Positions 55,001 to 64,000 of a stretch of DNA of 64,000 nt are shown one piece after another. Under the pieces are notes generated by a model. That model ran no database searches. It was not told the DNA's origin and saw nothing but the letters and a program-made list of their open reading frames with translations. The DNA comes from Enoplosus armatus. Taxonomy: Eukaryota; Chordata; Actinopteri; Centrarchiformes; Enoplosidae. Position 1 is the first letter of the stretch, and each line of letters opens with the position of its first letter. The stretch spans positions 1,684,001 to 1,748,000 of the forward strand of contig NC_092191.1 of the NCBI RefSeq assembly GCF_043641665.1, in the 5' to 3' direction. Position numbers and translations under genes: made by a program.

Positions 55001-57352
55001 CAAAACAGATCAAACTGAGGAAAGTTAGCCTCACAAACTTTGGAAATATAATCATCTTTATTCTGTTTCACAACAGATTAAAAACCAACAAAAATAAAAA
55101 AAAGCAAATGGAAAAATCTCAAGCTTCTAGATACAAAATACAACTTCAAATAAAATGGAAGAAATAAAAATGTAACTATGTATAAATCAGAAAAGGCTCT
55201 CCAAGAAAAATATGTTTACTCCGTCAAGAGACTTCAATTTGAAAGTGTTGATTGGTTGCAAACTCCTGTTTTGCTCTGGTAGACAGGCTGGGCATGCAAT
55301 TCTCTCTCGTCATGTTTTCAGAGAAATTGTTCTTAAGTATCATCAAAAGGAAAGTCAGAGGGTGTGATTCATGCTGTCCTTCTAATTCTGATGAGCACAG
55401 GGCTGCTGCATTTTAAATGATCTGCAATTTATCCAAAGGCTTCTTGGAAGAAAACACTGCAGTAATCAAGCCTGTTAATGATGAAAGTCTGCATCAGGCC
55501 ATCAGTATCTGTGCTTTACTGATGCAATATTCCAGAGATACTAAAAATCAGTTTGGGTGGTATTTAAAATGAGCTTCACCATACAAATCGTGATCAAAAA
55601 GAACGCCAAGGTTACCAGCTTGGGGCTCTTCATAACCAGGTCACCCACCCACCCAACACACACACACGTATAAATAGTATATCCTCCCCACTGCATTCTG
55701 ATGCTTTATATTCATTCACCTGCTGTCCTTTACTCCAGGAGGCAATCACATGGTCCAGATGGGTTTTTAAGAATTTCTAAATTTCACAGTTGAAAACCTG
55801 TGTGCAGAAACACAACGCAGGACACACAAGGACAAAGCTTTGAGTTCCTGCCGGAGTCATTTGGCGAAGGATAACGCAGGTTTGACAAAGTAACCGGGCA
55901 AAGGCAGAGTGTGGACGCTAATGATGGCTTAGAGGAGAAAGTTAAGACAGGGAACATATTGGAATCAACCGGAGCCACCTCTGTGTTTTCTCCTCGGGGA
56001 CCGGCTCTTTCACTCGGTCAATTAATTGTCGCCCCGGGGTGCCGACGCAAGGGTGCTGTCGCCTGCCAACATCTGATCCTCCCTCCACCTCTCTCTCTCT
56101 CTTTCTGCAGTTCCCTCCTCCTGTCCCTCAGTCCTTCATCACTCATCTTCACTCCTTTTTTGTCTTTTACAACTCACTGTTTCTTTCTTAATGGTTTCTC
56201 CCCCTCTCCGTCCACTCTCCGTCCTGTCCCTCCTCCTTCCCTTTCTCCACCTCCCTGTCCCATCTCTTCCTCTTCCTCCCATCCTTATTCCCTTCCTTTC
56301 TTTCTTATAACTCACAGTCTCCTCATCTGATTGATCTCCTTTTTTTTAAAAAACAATGAAGTTGTTCTGTCTGTGTATCAGTCTGACAGTCTGTCTACCT
56401 GTTGCCATAAATCTACTCTTACATGATTTATTCACAGTAAGATGGATACAAAGAGAACATTTAACAGCATCAAACGGTTCCCTCTAAAGTAACCGTTCAG
56501 CGTGTTCCTCTTGTCTAAAATTATCTCTGTGTCTGCAGCCAAGAAGATGATGAGTCTGGTGAGCGGTCGCGGTGATGCAGACTCTGCAGCCTCCTCTTCC
56601 TCCCTCAGTCTGAGAGCCAAGAAGAACAAAAGGAAACTCTACAGGCCTGAAATCTCCTCCCCCATGGACATGCCCTCACACCCAGTAAGTCTTGGACACA
56701 CACACACACAGAAATGTCATTAAACTTAAGCTCATCATCGAACTCTTTATTTTTGGTGCAAACAACATGGAAGTATGGAAAACTGTCAACTTTGCTCAGA
56801 CAAGTTATTTTGATCAGATAGTTTCTGATTTAAATCAATATTAGACTATTTTACTCAGGCAAAGTTCTTACGTACGAAAAGTTAGAACGTAACGTAAGAA
56901 GTTTGACAGATTTAGCTTTACAGGGGTTAAAGGGGACTGTAGAAACATGTTCATATTCCTCAAAATAAGGTATCAATAAAGGTTGTGGTTTGGTATTGGT
57001 ACGAAACTCAAGTATTGTATTCAAAACATTTCCGAGCCCCAGTCCAGAATCACCCAAACAGGTTTAGTCACATAATGGTTCTTAAGCTACTTGCACTTTC
57101 TGCAACAATTTATGCAGGTTTGTGCCCAGTAACACAAACAAAAGAGCGGTCCCTGAAACTACAGTAGTGAGATCCACAGCTGGTAAAGACTACCACTGAC
57201 TTACTCTTGCTGATACTGACAATCTTAGCAAACATTGTTTATGTAGGCTGTTCTTTCTCTTCTTGTTGTAGATCATCAGCAGAGAGCCAGAGGAGAAAGA
57301 CAGCGATCATCAGATCATTAAGAGGCGCCTTCGCTCCAGGATGGCTAAATAA
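18151..57352 (+). CDS. kif20b: Kinesin family member 20B (KIF20B/MPHOSPH1)
   Basis: A plus-end-directed kinesin-6 that works at the central spindle and midbody in late cytokinesis and abscission. In mammals it also acts in neuronal polarisation. I trace 33 coding exons, all in phase, for about 1,936 residues (human about 1,820). The start ATG at 18,151 lies one base after the acceptor; the first coding exon is 18,151-18,258. The order is a short N-terminus with KRDLSSEF (human has LDLSHEF), the motor, a long coiled-coil stalk and a conserved tail. Orthology to KIF20B rather than KIF20A rests on length and on stalk and tail blocks shared with human KIF20B, such as [37 protein letters not shown] and [12 protein letters not shown]. 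The sub-regions are annotated separately. Exon edges with alternatives are the end of exon 6 and the start of exon 27. Confidence 0.95.
18270..18375. repeat. Dispersed fish repeat fragment in intron 2
   Basis: GGTCCAAGCACAAAGTGCAG followed by GAACCCTATTGTTTTTGTA and a TTATT-rich run matches a dispersed element end that I recall from many teleost genomes. Its class is not certain. Confidence 0.45.
21590..21775. repeat. LINE/SINE 3' tail-like remnant
   Basis: GAAGCGCTTTGACATTG followed by GTGCTATATAAATAAA resembles the conserved 3' end of L2-type elements or of SINEs that borrow it. It is diverged and lies in the intron before exon 7. Confidence 0.5.
21844..21900 (+). other. kif20b: kif20b exon 7 with a GC splice donor
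   Basis: After TTGCCTTTTAG the 55-base exon encodes [18 protein letters not shown] plus one base, and the only phase-compatible donor is CTTGAAG followed by GCAAGA. Joining the leftover G to GC at 22,160 gives glycine and keeps the frame into GPSTLLTAV and then KFSVWVSF. No GT follows at a place that would keep phase. GC-AG introns make up roughly one percent of vertebrate introns and are normally spliced by U2. Confidence 0.7.
24420..24790. repeat. Dispersed fish repeat, copy 1 (intron 11)
   Basis: A block containing CACCAAACAGCAAACAGACG and GCGACTAGCTGGGGAA, then CTTAGGAGTGAGTGG, recurs in diverged form at 45,296-45,530 in the large intron (CACCAAACGGCAGGCAG, GAGACTAGCTGGTAAA, CTCAGGAGTTGGTGG). 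The shared order shows a common dispersed element. It has no coding potential. Confidence 0.65.
29227..29604 (+). repeat. kif20b: Nine tandem 14-residue coiled-coil repeats in exon 19
   Basis: The exon encodes nine consecutive units of exactly 14 residues (42 bases), residues about 790-915. Examples are [42 protein letters not shown] and [14 protein letters not shown]. The consensus is A-L-A-A-L-E-x-E-R-x-x-K-E-D, two heptads per unit. The units differ from each other at many positions, so the expansion is not recent. The repeat keeps frame and heptad register, which lets length change without breaking the coil. Confidence 0.9.
30197..30559 (+). repeat. kif20b: Seven KLxxQE repeats of about 18 residues in exon 20
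   Basis: Residues about 1065-1185 form seven units of 18, 18, 17, 14, 18, 18 and 18 residues. Examples are [54 protein letters not shown] and [18 protein letters not shown]. Each has a KL, then QE two residues on, and ends in a (D/E)L-type pair. Eighteen residues equal one heptad plus one hendecad, so this part may form a straighter, less supercoiled rod than a pure heptad stalk. Confidence 0.8.
32714..33145 (+). mobile_element. MITE with a second element nested inside
   Basis: TAGGGCTGCAACGGATTATC and the following GATTAATCATTTGGTCTA, TCACAAGTTCCCAGAGCCCA and GCTTGTTTTGTCTGAC match a dispersed fish element I recognise. Its sequence resumes at CCAACAGAAACCAAAGGATA and TTCAATTTACAATCATTTAA (33,104-33,145). 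Between them, about 32,866-33,103, is a GC-rich insert whose right end, CAGACC to GGCTATGCGACACTAG, resembles the terminal repeat of fish Harbinger-type non-autonomous elements. The pair lies in kif20b intron 23. Confidence 0.6.
34903..34929 (+). other. kif20b: Possible alternative 5' extension of kif20b exon 27
   Basis: Two acceptors lie 27 bases apart in the same frame: TTTCTCAG ending at 34,902 and CCACCAG ending at 34,929. The first adds nine residues, YKTSIFHHQ. Human KIF20B aligns best without them (QQNEMEILTAQL against QQSQLESLSSQL), so 34,930 is taken as the main start, although the upstream acceptor has the better pyrimidine tract. Confidence 0.45.
36084..36260. repeat. Dispersed fish repeat (AATCCTTTATTAATCCCTCA), copy 1
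   Basis: GATAAGATAATCCTTTATTA, then GTGGGGAAATTTGCATTG and ATAGTGCAATAGAGACATAA, form a block that recurs at 46,755-46,920 in the large intron. It is a common dispersed sequence in teleosts. It lies just before kif20b exon 28 and is followed by a GT run. Confidence 0.7.
36314..36343 (+). repeat. GT microsatellite
   Basis: An uninterrupted GT run of about 30 bases lies in intron 27, about 110 bases upstream of exon 28. Confidence 0.95.
42175..42300 (+). repeat. LINE 3' tail remnant
   Basis: TTTCCTTGTAAAAGATAG, GGTCTAAGGAGTTGTATG, GTGATTTGTGACACTGGGC and TATAAATAAGATAGACTTGA in this order resemble the conserved 3' ends of L2-related LINEs seen elsewhere in fish. It is diverged, with no coding part beside it. 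Confidence 0.5.
43860..44290 (+). repeat. Purine-rich low-complexity tract
   Basis: About 430 bases are dominated by G and A on the plus strand (GGGAGGAAGAAAG, GGAGAGGAGGGTTGGAGG, GGTGGAAAGAGGAGCAGGG and similar). The opposite strand gives a long open frame rich in Ser, Pro, Leu and Phe purely because of this composition. Confidence 0.75.
45296..45530. repeat. Dispersed fish repeat, copy 2 (large intron)
   Basis: This is the second copy of the element described at 24,420-24,790, with GAGACTAGCTGGTAAAG and CTCAGGAGTTGGTGGAGACC. Confidence 0.65.
46755..46920. repeat. Dispersed fish repeat (AATCCTTTATTAATCCCTCA), copy 2
   Basis: AGATAATCCTTTTATTAATC, CAGCGGGGAAATTTGCATTC and AGAATAGTGCAATAGCAGAG parallel the copy at 36,084 and end in a poly-A stretch at about 46,905-46,920. 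Confidence 0.7.
48206..48345 (+). repeat. Dispersed percomorph repeat (GAAATACGCTAATTCAC), copy 1
   Basis: Contains GCGAAATACGCTAATTCAC, GGTAAATATGAAGCTAAAG and CAGTTAGCTGAGCTTAGTG, the recognisable order of a repeat very common in spiny-rayed fish. Related copies lie at 57,597-57,800 and, reversed, at 63,150-63,310. Confidence 0.6.
51749..51790 (+). repeat. GT microsatellite
   Basis: About 21 uninterrupted GT units in intron 30. Confidence 0.95.
52039..52065 (+). repeat. CA microsatellite
   Basis: About 13 uninterrupted CA units in intron 30, within a pyrimidine-rich stretch. Confidence 0.95.
55220..55640 (-). repeat. Dispersed repeat-like block in intron 32
   Basis: The sequence with GGGCTGCTGCATTTTAAATG, GAAAACACTGCAGTAATCAA, GCCTGTTAATGATGAAAG and ATACAAATCGTGATCAAAAA has the wording of a fish dispersed repeat (GCAGTAATCAAGCCT). 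Class and orientation are uncertain. Confidence 0.35.
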
Positions 57353-57596
57353 TTAGTCTTCATATAGTACTGTACACTACCTGTTAGTTTTGCTTCACAC
57401 TGTCTTAACAAATGAAGGGAGCATTGCGGACCATTTTTCTGTTTCACAAAGGCCGGAAAGTCCCAAAATGTAGAAACATGTCTTCTTAGTAATCTTATTT
57501 AATTTGAAATCCTATTCAATAATAATTAATAATAATAAGTATTCAAATACATTTTTAGAGTAAAGTCACTAATATACAGCAGGTGATGTTGAATGG

Positions 57597-57800
57597 TGGC
57601 AGTTAAAGGAATCATTTTGAAAAGTACGTTTATTTATAGAGTTAGATGAAAAGATCTGAACTCATTTTTGTGTGTTCAGTGCGGAGCTAGAGCCAGGGGT
57701 CACTTAGCTTAGCTTAGCATAAAGTCTGGGAGCAGAGGGACATGGCTAGCATGGCTCTGTGAAAAGTTGATAATCCACCCGCCAACACACTAAAGCTGAC
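57597..57800 (+). repeat. Dispersed percomorph repeat, copy 2, inside the kif20b 3' UTR
   Basis: TTAAAGGAATCATTTTGAAA, CACTTAGCTTAGCTTAGCAT, AAAGTCTGGGAGCAGAGGG and ATAATCCACCCGCCAACAC follow the same order as the family at 48,206. It lies 245-450 bases after the stop codon, so it would be part of the messenger RNA. Confidence 0.6.
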
Positions 57801-58759
57801 TAACATGTTGTGTTTGTTTAATCCACACACAACCAGCGGTGGCTGCAGTCTTAAAGCACAGACATGATTGGCATCAGTCTCGTCATCAAACTGAGTGCAA
57901 ATGAGCATGTTTCCCAAAATGTTGAACGGATGTATAATTTAATCTGGTTGGTAGAAAGTATTGATTTCTCACTCAATCTATTGTTTACCATGAAACGAGT
58001 CCAGAGTCCCTGCATTTACTCTTTTAAATAGTAAGCACTCTTAAGTTTATGTATCTTTAAGTACACGTTCTTTACTTTTATGTGCAATTTTGTATTGAAA
58101 TGTCTGGGCTCTGCTGGAGTATCTGTTTTTGTATTTGTTTATTTTTACTTTATGAGTAAGCCTCAACAGTTAAAATTCAGTGTCACTTATCAAACCTCTG
58201 CAATGTTATGCTGTTTGTGAAAAACGGACACAACAAACTATTTTTATTTTTAATCTTATAGTGAACCACCAACTGACTGATTTAGTTTCTGAAAGTGAAA
58301 TCAACAAATCTGGTGAAAATGTCTCACATTGTTCTACGCAACTTCTTTTTCCACGTTTCATGTCTGCACTTTACTTCTTTCCTCGAACAAATTTAAGAAA
58401 AGGAACAAAATGTGACACTAAGGCTCGATGGAGCAGGTTAAAAAACGGTTCTACTGTGTACTTACTCAACGCCTTCATGCTGTCTGACTGCTGAAAGCAA
58501 CAGGACTGATGTTCTCTTTAAGTCACTATTTCTGTTCTAGATGAAGGACTGCTGAGTGTTTTTCTTTTGTCCAGCAACATTTTGTTGAAGCTGCTTGAGT
58601 TTAAAAGTTTAATGTTTCATTCCTGATGTTTATTTTCTGAAATTGTGCACTTTTCTCTATTTTCACCCTTTTTGAAAAAACCATTTCGAGCATTTCTGTC
58701 CGACCACGTTTATTCTCTTTTTGTACCTACGTTCTAAAGGTCGCATCAGTCATTTACCA

Positions 58760-58765
58760 ATTAAA
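58760..58765 (+). terminator. kif20b: Polyadenylation signal ATTAAA
   Basis: ATTAAA is the commonest variant of the AATAAA signal. It is followed by TTTGCTTCTAAAATCTGCTG and then T-rich sequence that could serve as the downstream element. No better signal lies between the stop codon and here. Confidence 0.45.
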
Positions 58766-59794
58766 AATACATTTGCTTCTAAAATCTGCTGTTTTCTTAT
58801 ACTCCTTGAAAAATGCTTGATTTTCAGCATAACCTGGTGTTTCATCGACACTATCACTCAGAAATATTTTAATATTTAAAATGATGAAAAAGCGACAGAA
58901 GAAGAATTAAAAAGAGAGCTGATGGTATCAGATCTGCGGCCAGGTGTCTGTCCCGTTTGCAAAGGCAACATATCGGCCTGAAGGTGGCGCTAAAGGAGGG
59001 TTGAGAGTTCAAAAATGAAAAAGCTTCATCCTCTGGAACGTATGAACGCCTGCAGACGGACTGCTGCAAAAATGTATACTGTACATTCATCCACTGTCAT
59101 TTTAAAGTTTGTGCACAGGCTAAAGTTGTAACTTGATTGAATTAGAGGAAAGGTCAGGAAAGGGTAACGACCTCTACCTGTTTCCTCGTCCTCCGGGGAC
59201 CTGACATTTTATGGCAATCTGGTCGTCTTTCTCTGTACGGACCCACCGAGCAACAATCACCGGGAGAAGTTCGGCTTGTATCATCTGAACCAGAAGCTGC
59301 TTTCCCCTCTTCTCTGTTCTGACCAGCTCTTATTTCCACGTGAACTCTGAGAAGTGGCCGACAAAGAATAATTAAGTGTCTAAGAATGGAGCCCTCAGTT
59401 TGTTCTAGCTTTCACAAGCTGTCAAAGTTAAAGTGCGTTTGTCTCGTGCAGCCCCCCCTCGCTGCACAGCTGCTGTTAGTGTTGGGGCTTTCAGACAAAT
59501 TAGGTGAAAGAATCAGCACATGATCTTCATACTGTCTGAACTGTTGCTCTTTACTTTCCAGGAACACTATTTGAGTTATTACATGAACAGGCTGGACGCC
59601 GAGGCTTTCAGCTCACACTCCTCACTGATGGGTGATGTGGCAAGAATTTAAGTTTATTTGCTGGTAACTGTCATCAAAATGCCCAACATGTATATTCAGC
59701 GCTAAATGTGGAGGGGGGGGTGGGGGGGGTAGTTGTGAAATGAGTGCTCACACACACACGTCCAAATGTGTGTGTTTTTTATATCTGCTGCTGC

Positions 59795-59802
59795 TGACGT
59801 CA
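59795..59802. promoter_or_regulatory. Consensus CRE (TGACGTCA)
   Basis: A perfect full-palindrome CREB/ATF site following a CTG run. With no nearby gene start its function is unknown and chance is possible. Confidence 0.3.
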
Positions 59803-62559
59803 GAGATGTTCGGGCCATTTGTCCAAACACTGACGGTGTTACTAACTCACACCGTTGCCCCCAGCAGTGAAGTGGTAGGGGGGCAGATTATCTGTGGGTG
59901 TTTTTGTGTGTTTTGAAAGGCTCTGCACCCACAGGTTTATTTTGTAGAGTGGAGCATTTTCAAAACAGCGAGAGGTTCAAGCAGCAGGCTTTGATGGTCA
60001 AGTGAGCGTCCAAAATTGAACCCAATTTCATTTTCTTTCTCACTCTTGCAATCAGAGTCTGTCGGTCTCTTCAGTTCAGTTCAGACTCGAGTGACGTCCA
60101 CCACTCTTTTCTCCGCCTGTCAATCACAGCCATCAAGATGCTCAGGTTTGTGTTTTCTGCAAACAACGAACGTGGAGGAAGCAGTAGATGTAATCATTTT
60201 AATAATATCTTCTTTTATGGAAAGGATGTGCACTGTTGGCTGTTTCTCATGACAAAATAAAGTCAGCACCTTTTCAGACAATAAAAAGTTGTGAACAGCC
60301 CAATGGAGCTATATTTAAAGAACAAGCTACTTTACTGTGTGCATTGTACATTGACTGTCTGTGAACACACCTATTTTCACTGGAGCTGATGTCAGACCAG
60401 CAGATGGCGAGCAGCATGGCGGACTCTGATGAGGTCACTCAAACAGACCAACGAGCAGGAAGTCAAGTGATCACATGACTAAAGAAGTGTCCACTTTATG
60501 TAAAGCAGTGTTTCCATAACATTTGTGACAGCTTAGACACGAAACGTATGATCTGTGAGCAGCTCTGAAGAGGGATTTTCTCCTGTAAACCTCAAATTAT
60601 TTCATTTTAATAATTATTAGATGCCTGAGAAAAGTCCAAGATTAGAGAAAAGTCAGAAAGAAATAATATAAAAGTGTGTAACACAATGTTTTTCTTACTT
60701 AACTGACTCACTGTGCCGCAACAACTCTTTAGTTTTGTACTTTTTGGAGGCAAAACTCAAAGTGCGTACAACTACAGTAAATACAGCAGATAAAAGGTGA
60801 AGTACATATTTTGTATTCACAGCAGACAGTTTGGATAACATACATTTCCTCTTCCAAATAAGTTTGGTGTTTCTGGTTTCTGGTTACAACTTGGGTCTCA
60901 TTTTCTTCGTTATGGCCACAGCTCCTCTTGCTAAAATGACTGTACAGGTGAAGTTGATCGCTGGGGTCTGTGGACACTGAAGTCTGAGGACGTGAGACGA
61001 TCAGACAGGTTGGTAACAAACAAATGTGAACCTGTAAAACGATCACCCAAAACTATACGTCTCATCGGATCAGGTATGATGTCAACCATTTCAACGCTAC
61101 ACGGCGACGAAGTGTTGGAGCGTGAAATGAGGAGACGGAGTAAGAGGCAGGTGGAACTTCCAGAACACGGTAATCATGAAGAAAGTTTTGGATCGAACTG
61201 TAAGTGAGACGTCGAGCACAGTGCAGATTATGGAGGCTGCCGGGGGGGGGGAAGCAGACATATTTGCATGTGGCCTGCCTGATGGTTAGATTGTGATTAT
61301 AAAGGTATGAATATGTGGTTTTGAAACGGCTGCAGTCTGCATTTCTCTGCCTCCGTGTCACATTAGTGCTGTCAGAAAGCCTCCATGCAGCAGAGTGCCG
61401 ACGCTGTATGCATGTCAGAAAGACTTTAATCCAAAGACATCATTAAGAGGAAGCCTCGTAATCACCGTACAACAGAAAGAGAGAAAACGACAGCCACAGA
61501 GAGTAAATGGGGAGGAAATGCAAGAAAGACGGGGGGGAAACATCCGGGAGACAGTGATGACAGAGAGCTTACAGAACAAAGAATAAATGAGACAAGTGGA
61601 TGAGAGTGAGCAAGGGTGGCAGCGAAGGTGAGGATTCAAATAAGGACACTGCATCCATCCGCAACTGCAGTTTTTCCCTCATTTTCTTCCAGCTCAGGTT
61701 CTTTCACAGGACGGAGAGAAAAGAAAAGCAGTCATGTGTTGTGTGAATGATGGAGAGGCTGCCATGATGCAATTTTAGCAATCACTTCCCACACAGCTGG
61801 GCCCTTTGTGCTGTCTGAACAGCCCTGCCTTCCTGTTCGCAACCACACAAACACAGCAACATGAATATGTGTGTGTTTGTGTGTGCGCGCTTCTGACTTA
61901 GCCTACTTTAGGGGACACATTTCAGACTAAAGACCAGTTAATTGGGGATGGCTTGTCCAATTAATATCTATCCAAATGAAGGCGATTCCAACATTTGTCT
62001 CATCTGTTTGGTGATGATAACATTTTAACGTTCACCACCTTTGTTGCAGAGACTTGAGAAAGGCGGACTTTGGAAGAAAATAACGATGATCGGAGAATGA
62101 ACACACGTTTCCAAAAACCTTAAATGTAAATCGTCTCAAAAACTTGTTTCTGAGTCTGAACCGAATGTAAACGTGGAAATCCTTGTGGCTGTTGTAGCGA
62201 ACTGGATAGGAGAGAGGATCTACCTCTGGGTCGGGATCTTCTTGGGTCAAAAACTTTGGATGTGTTTAATATCTACCCAGATTACATACTGACCTTCCCA
62301 AACAAGAGGACCTTAAGTAGAACTTGCTCCGCTGCTGTTTCCAGACTCAAGAACTTTCAAGCTCCAAGATCCAAAACTGACGGCCATTATTAATTTACAA
62401 TTTAAAAAGAGACCCAGTCCAAAGTGCAGCCGGCGCTGTGCAGCTGTAATGATCAGTCAGAAATGTATCTGCAACTATTTATAAGTAGTTGACTTTTTTA
62501 GTCAATTTTTTCAATTGTTTCAGTCACTTTGAGAAAAAACACAAGTGTTCTCTGGTTTC

Positions 62560-62795
62560 TCTCGTGAAGATCTGAAGCTTTTCTGCCATGTATGATCGTA
62601 AACACAACATCTTTGGGTTTTGGACTGTTGGTTGGACAAAACAAGCACTTTTAAAACCTCTTGAACTCTGGGAAGATAAGATAATTATAACTTCCCGGTT
62701 TGTCACTTTTTGTGACGTTTTATAGACAAAACAATGAATGAAGAAACTAATCAGACGATTAATCGATAATGAAAATACTGGACTCAACTTAAAGT
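62560..62795 (-). mobile_element. MITE copy, same family as at 32,714
   Basis: Read on the minus strand, ATTATCGATTAATCGTCTG, GCTTGTTTTGTCCAACCAAC and CAAAACCCAAAGATGTTGTG follow the family order without the nested insert. The consensus junction GTCCAACCAACAGTCC seen here shows where the other copy was interrupted. Confidence 0.55.
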
Positions 62796-63149
62796 TACCT
62801 AATTTTTCTCCTGTCACCACATGATTAGAGTCCGCTTGGATCCATTCGAGTATCACACACAGATCCTGAGACCAGCAGCAATACAGCGGGACCCTACCCA
62901 ATCCAATTAGACCAAATCATTTGGACCAGTGGTCACTAGGAGCCATGTGGCCCATGAAGACCACTACTTTCAGGTCATCTTTCTGGCTGACTTACCGGCC
63001 AGTTTCACTGCCTCAGCTGCCACTAAATGATAGAGGGAGACAGCTTCAGGCATTTCCAGACTACGTTCTGTTTGATTTGAAGTTTTTTGGAAAGCTGTAA
63101 GAGGCTTGCACATCTTTTTCTCGTTTTTACACTTTGTTTTATTCACGGA

Positions 63150-63310
63150 TTAAACAAACAAGATATAATGAGTTAATTAGTGAACTTTAGGGGCTGGTAA
63201 TTGGATTACTAAACTAAGCTAAGCTAACTGGCTGCCTGCATTAGCTTCATATGTACCGTACAGATATGAGAGTGTTTCGCTACCAGTAGAATCATTTTAA
63301 TAAAGATGCT
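63150..63310 (-). repeat. Dispersed percomorph repeat, copy 3, reversed
   Basis: Reading the minus strand gives GGTAGCGAAACACTCTCATA, CTGTACGGTACATATGAAGC and CCAGTTAGCTTAGCTTAG, the family also seen at 48,206 and 57,597. Confidence 0.6.
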
Positions 63311-64000
63311 GTAAGAAGAACTTCACATACTTTACATCACGTATGGCAACTTTGAAACCAACGCTGCTGTGCTCCAGAAATAGAATAATTCAATGTAGTC
63401 GTTGTTTTCCATTAATTTCTCTGTTGTGAAAATCAATGAGCAGACTTGTAATCCATCACAGTGAACATGAAGTTTGCATTAGTTTTGGCCTCATTGTTGT
63501 GTGTTTAGGCACAGCAGACCTTTCAAAAACTACAGGAAAATAACTGCACAGCATATATTTGAAAAAGTAAATGCAGTTTCTAAGTATACATGATTTGTAG
63601 TTAAGGAGCTAAAACTTGTCCTTTAACACTTATCTTAAAAACCAAATTCCTCTGAATCGAGCAATTGGATAAGAATACTTTTTAAATTCTTTTTTGAAAT
63701 ATGATTAATTGTTGTACAGTATAGAATAATATAATAATTTTTGATATGTCATCTAAGGACTAAAGTTACATGCTGTTACAATGCAGCACAATGTTGTGAA
63801 CTGCCATCATCCTTTTTGTTGATCATGTGTAAACTGGTGTGTACCATACTGGTTTGTTGGTATGTATTAACTCTTAATCTGCAGACTTTTCTATCTGACA
63901 CTGGTGCTGAAAGTGCTTCTTTTCTTCCAGACAGCCATTTGTTTCAGTTAATCTCAATGAAAACAAATCTGCAGGGATTTGAACATTTCTGCCAAAAGAT

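Larger units (their letters stand above)
37773..57352 (+). other. kif20b: kif20b C-terminal tail exons 30-34
   Basis: Exons 37773-37982, 54000-54074, 54636-54753, 56539-56684 and 57272-57352 encode residues about 1728-1936. Conserved blocks shared with human KIF20B are [74 protein letters not shown] and [16 protein letters not shown]. The SP and TP sites fit a mitotic phosphoprotein, and the basic patches fit a second microtubule-binding or nuclear-targeting region as known for the human tail. Exon 31 ([20 protein letters not shown]) lies alone after a 16-kb intron; its assignment rests on phase, GT-AG borders and position. If intron 30 were retained, translation would stop at 38,069, 28 residues beyond exon 30. 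Confidence 0.88.
57353..58785 (+). other. kif20b: kif20b 3' untranslated region
   Basis: Sequence after the TAA at 57,350-57,352 has no further coding exon. The best polyadenylation signal is ATTAAA at 58,760-58,765, so cleavage near 58,780-58,790 is likely; no AATAAA was found earlier. The region includes a copy of the percomorph dispersed repeat at 57,597-57,800. The 3' end is inferred. Confidence 0.5.
58786..64000. other. Intergenic region downstream of kif20b, no gene seen
   Basis: No exon chain with homology, RNA gene or long credible frame was found on either strand. There are short G-rich runs (59,711-59,731 and 61,242-61,250), a full CRE palindrome at 59,795, a reversed MITE copy (about 62,560-62,795) and a reversed percomorph repeat (about 63,150-63,310). 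Scattered short frames have no recognisable domains. Confidence 0.6.

Noticed and set aside
55911..56330. 139-residue plus-strand frame between kif20b exons 32 and 33
   Set aside because: Its second half is a pyrimidine-rich low-complexity stretch. Exons 32 and 33 join in phase without it, and human KIF20B has nothing similar.
1..64000. CRISPR arrays, tRNA or rRNA genes, viral genes, toxin-like operons
   Set aside because: None was seen. The window is ordinary vertebrate nuclear DNA and the tandem repeats lack spacer and repeat organisation.

Overview
This is a vertebrate, almost certainly teleost (probably percomorph), genomic window. The evidence is large intron-rich genes, an L2-clade LINE, several dispersed repeats of types I recognise from spiny-rayed fish, CA/GT and CT microsatellites, and two protein families readable exon by exon. 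All exon coordinates were assigned by hand. Splice phases close throughout, but no transcript data were used.

Region 1 (about 1-17,050, minus strand): two tandem, same-orientation copies of a solute carrier family 5 gene related to the high-affinity choline transporter CHT1 (SLC5A7). Copy A runs 8923 to 1543 and copy B 16901 to 11248. Each has eight coding exons, the same splice phases and an intact 560-residue reading frame. The proteins differ at six positions. The exons are nearly identical, but introns and flanks alternate between near-identical and clearly diverged blocks, which suggests an older duplication patched by gene conversion. Copy A carries a 5'-truncated L2 LINE (3002-4902, target duplication TTTATG) that copy B lacks.

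Region 2 (about 17,050-17,525): a short gap between copy B and a plus-strand gene. It has a perfect NRF1 site, a CCAAT box and CHR-like motifs just before a non-coding first exon.

Region 3 (17.4-58.8 kb, plus strand): one large gene, kif20b (MPHOSPH1/MPP1), a cytokinetic kinesin-6. I trace 33 coding exons for about 1,936 residues: motor head, very long coiled-coil stalk and a conserved basic tail ending in RRLRSRMAK. One intron uses a GC donor. Two stalk exons contain internal tandem repeats (nine 14-residue units; seven units of mostly 18 residues). A 16-kb intron separates the last four exons from the rest.

Region 4 (58.8-64 kb): no gene seen, only dispersed-repeat fragments.

The neighbours are not an operon and have no obvious shared pathway. 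One makes a membrane transporter, the other a mitotic motor. I found no novel defence, CRISPR, RNA-gene or viral system. The most notable features are the conversion mosaic with a changed putative substrate pocket, the kif20b stalk repeats and the compact head-to-head promoter.
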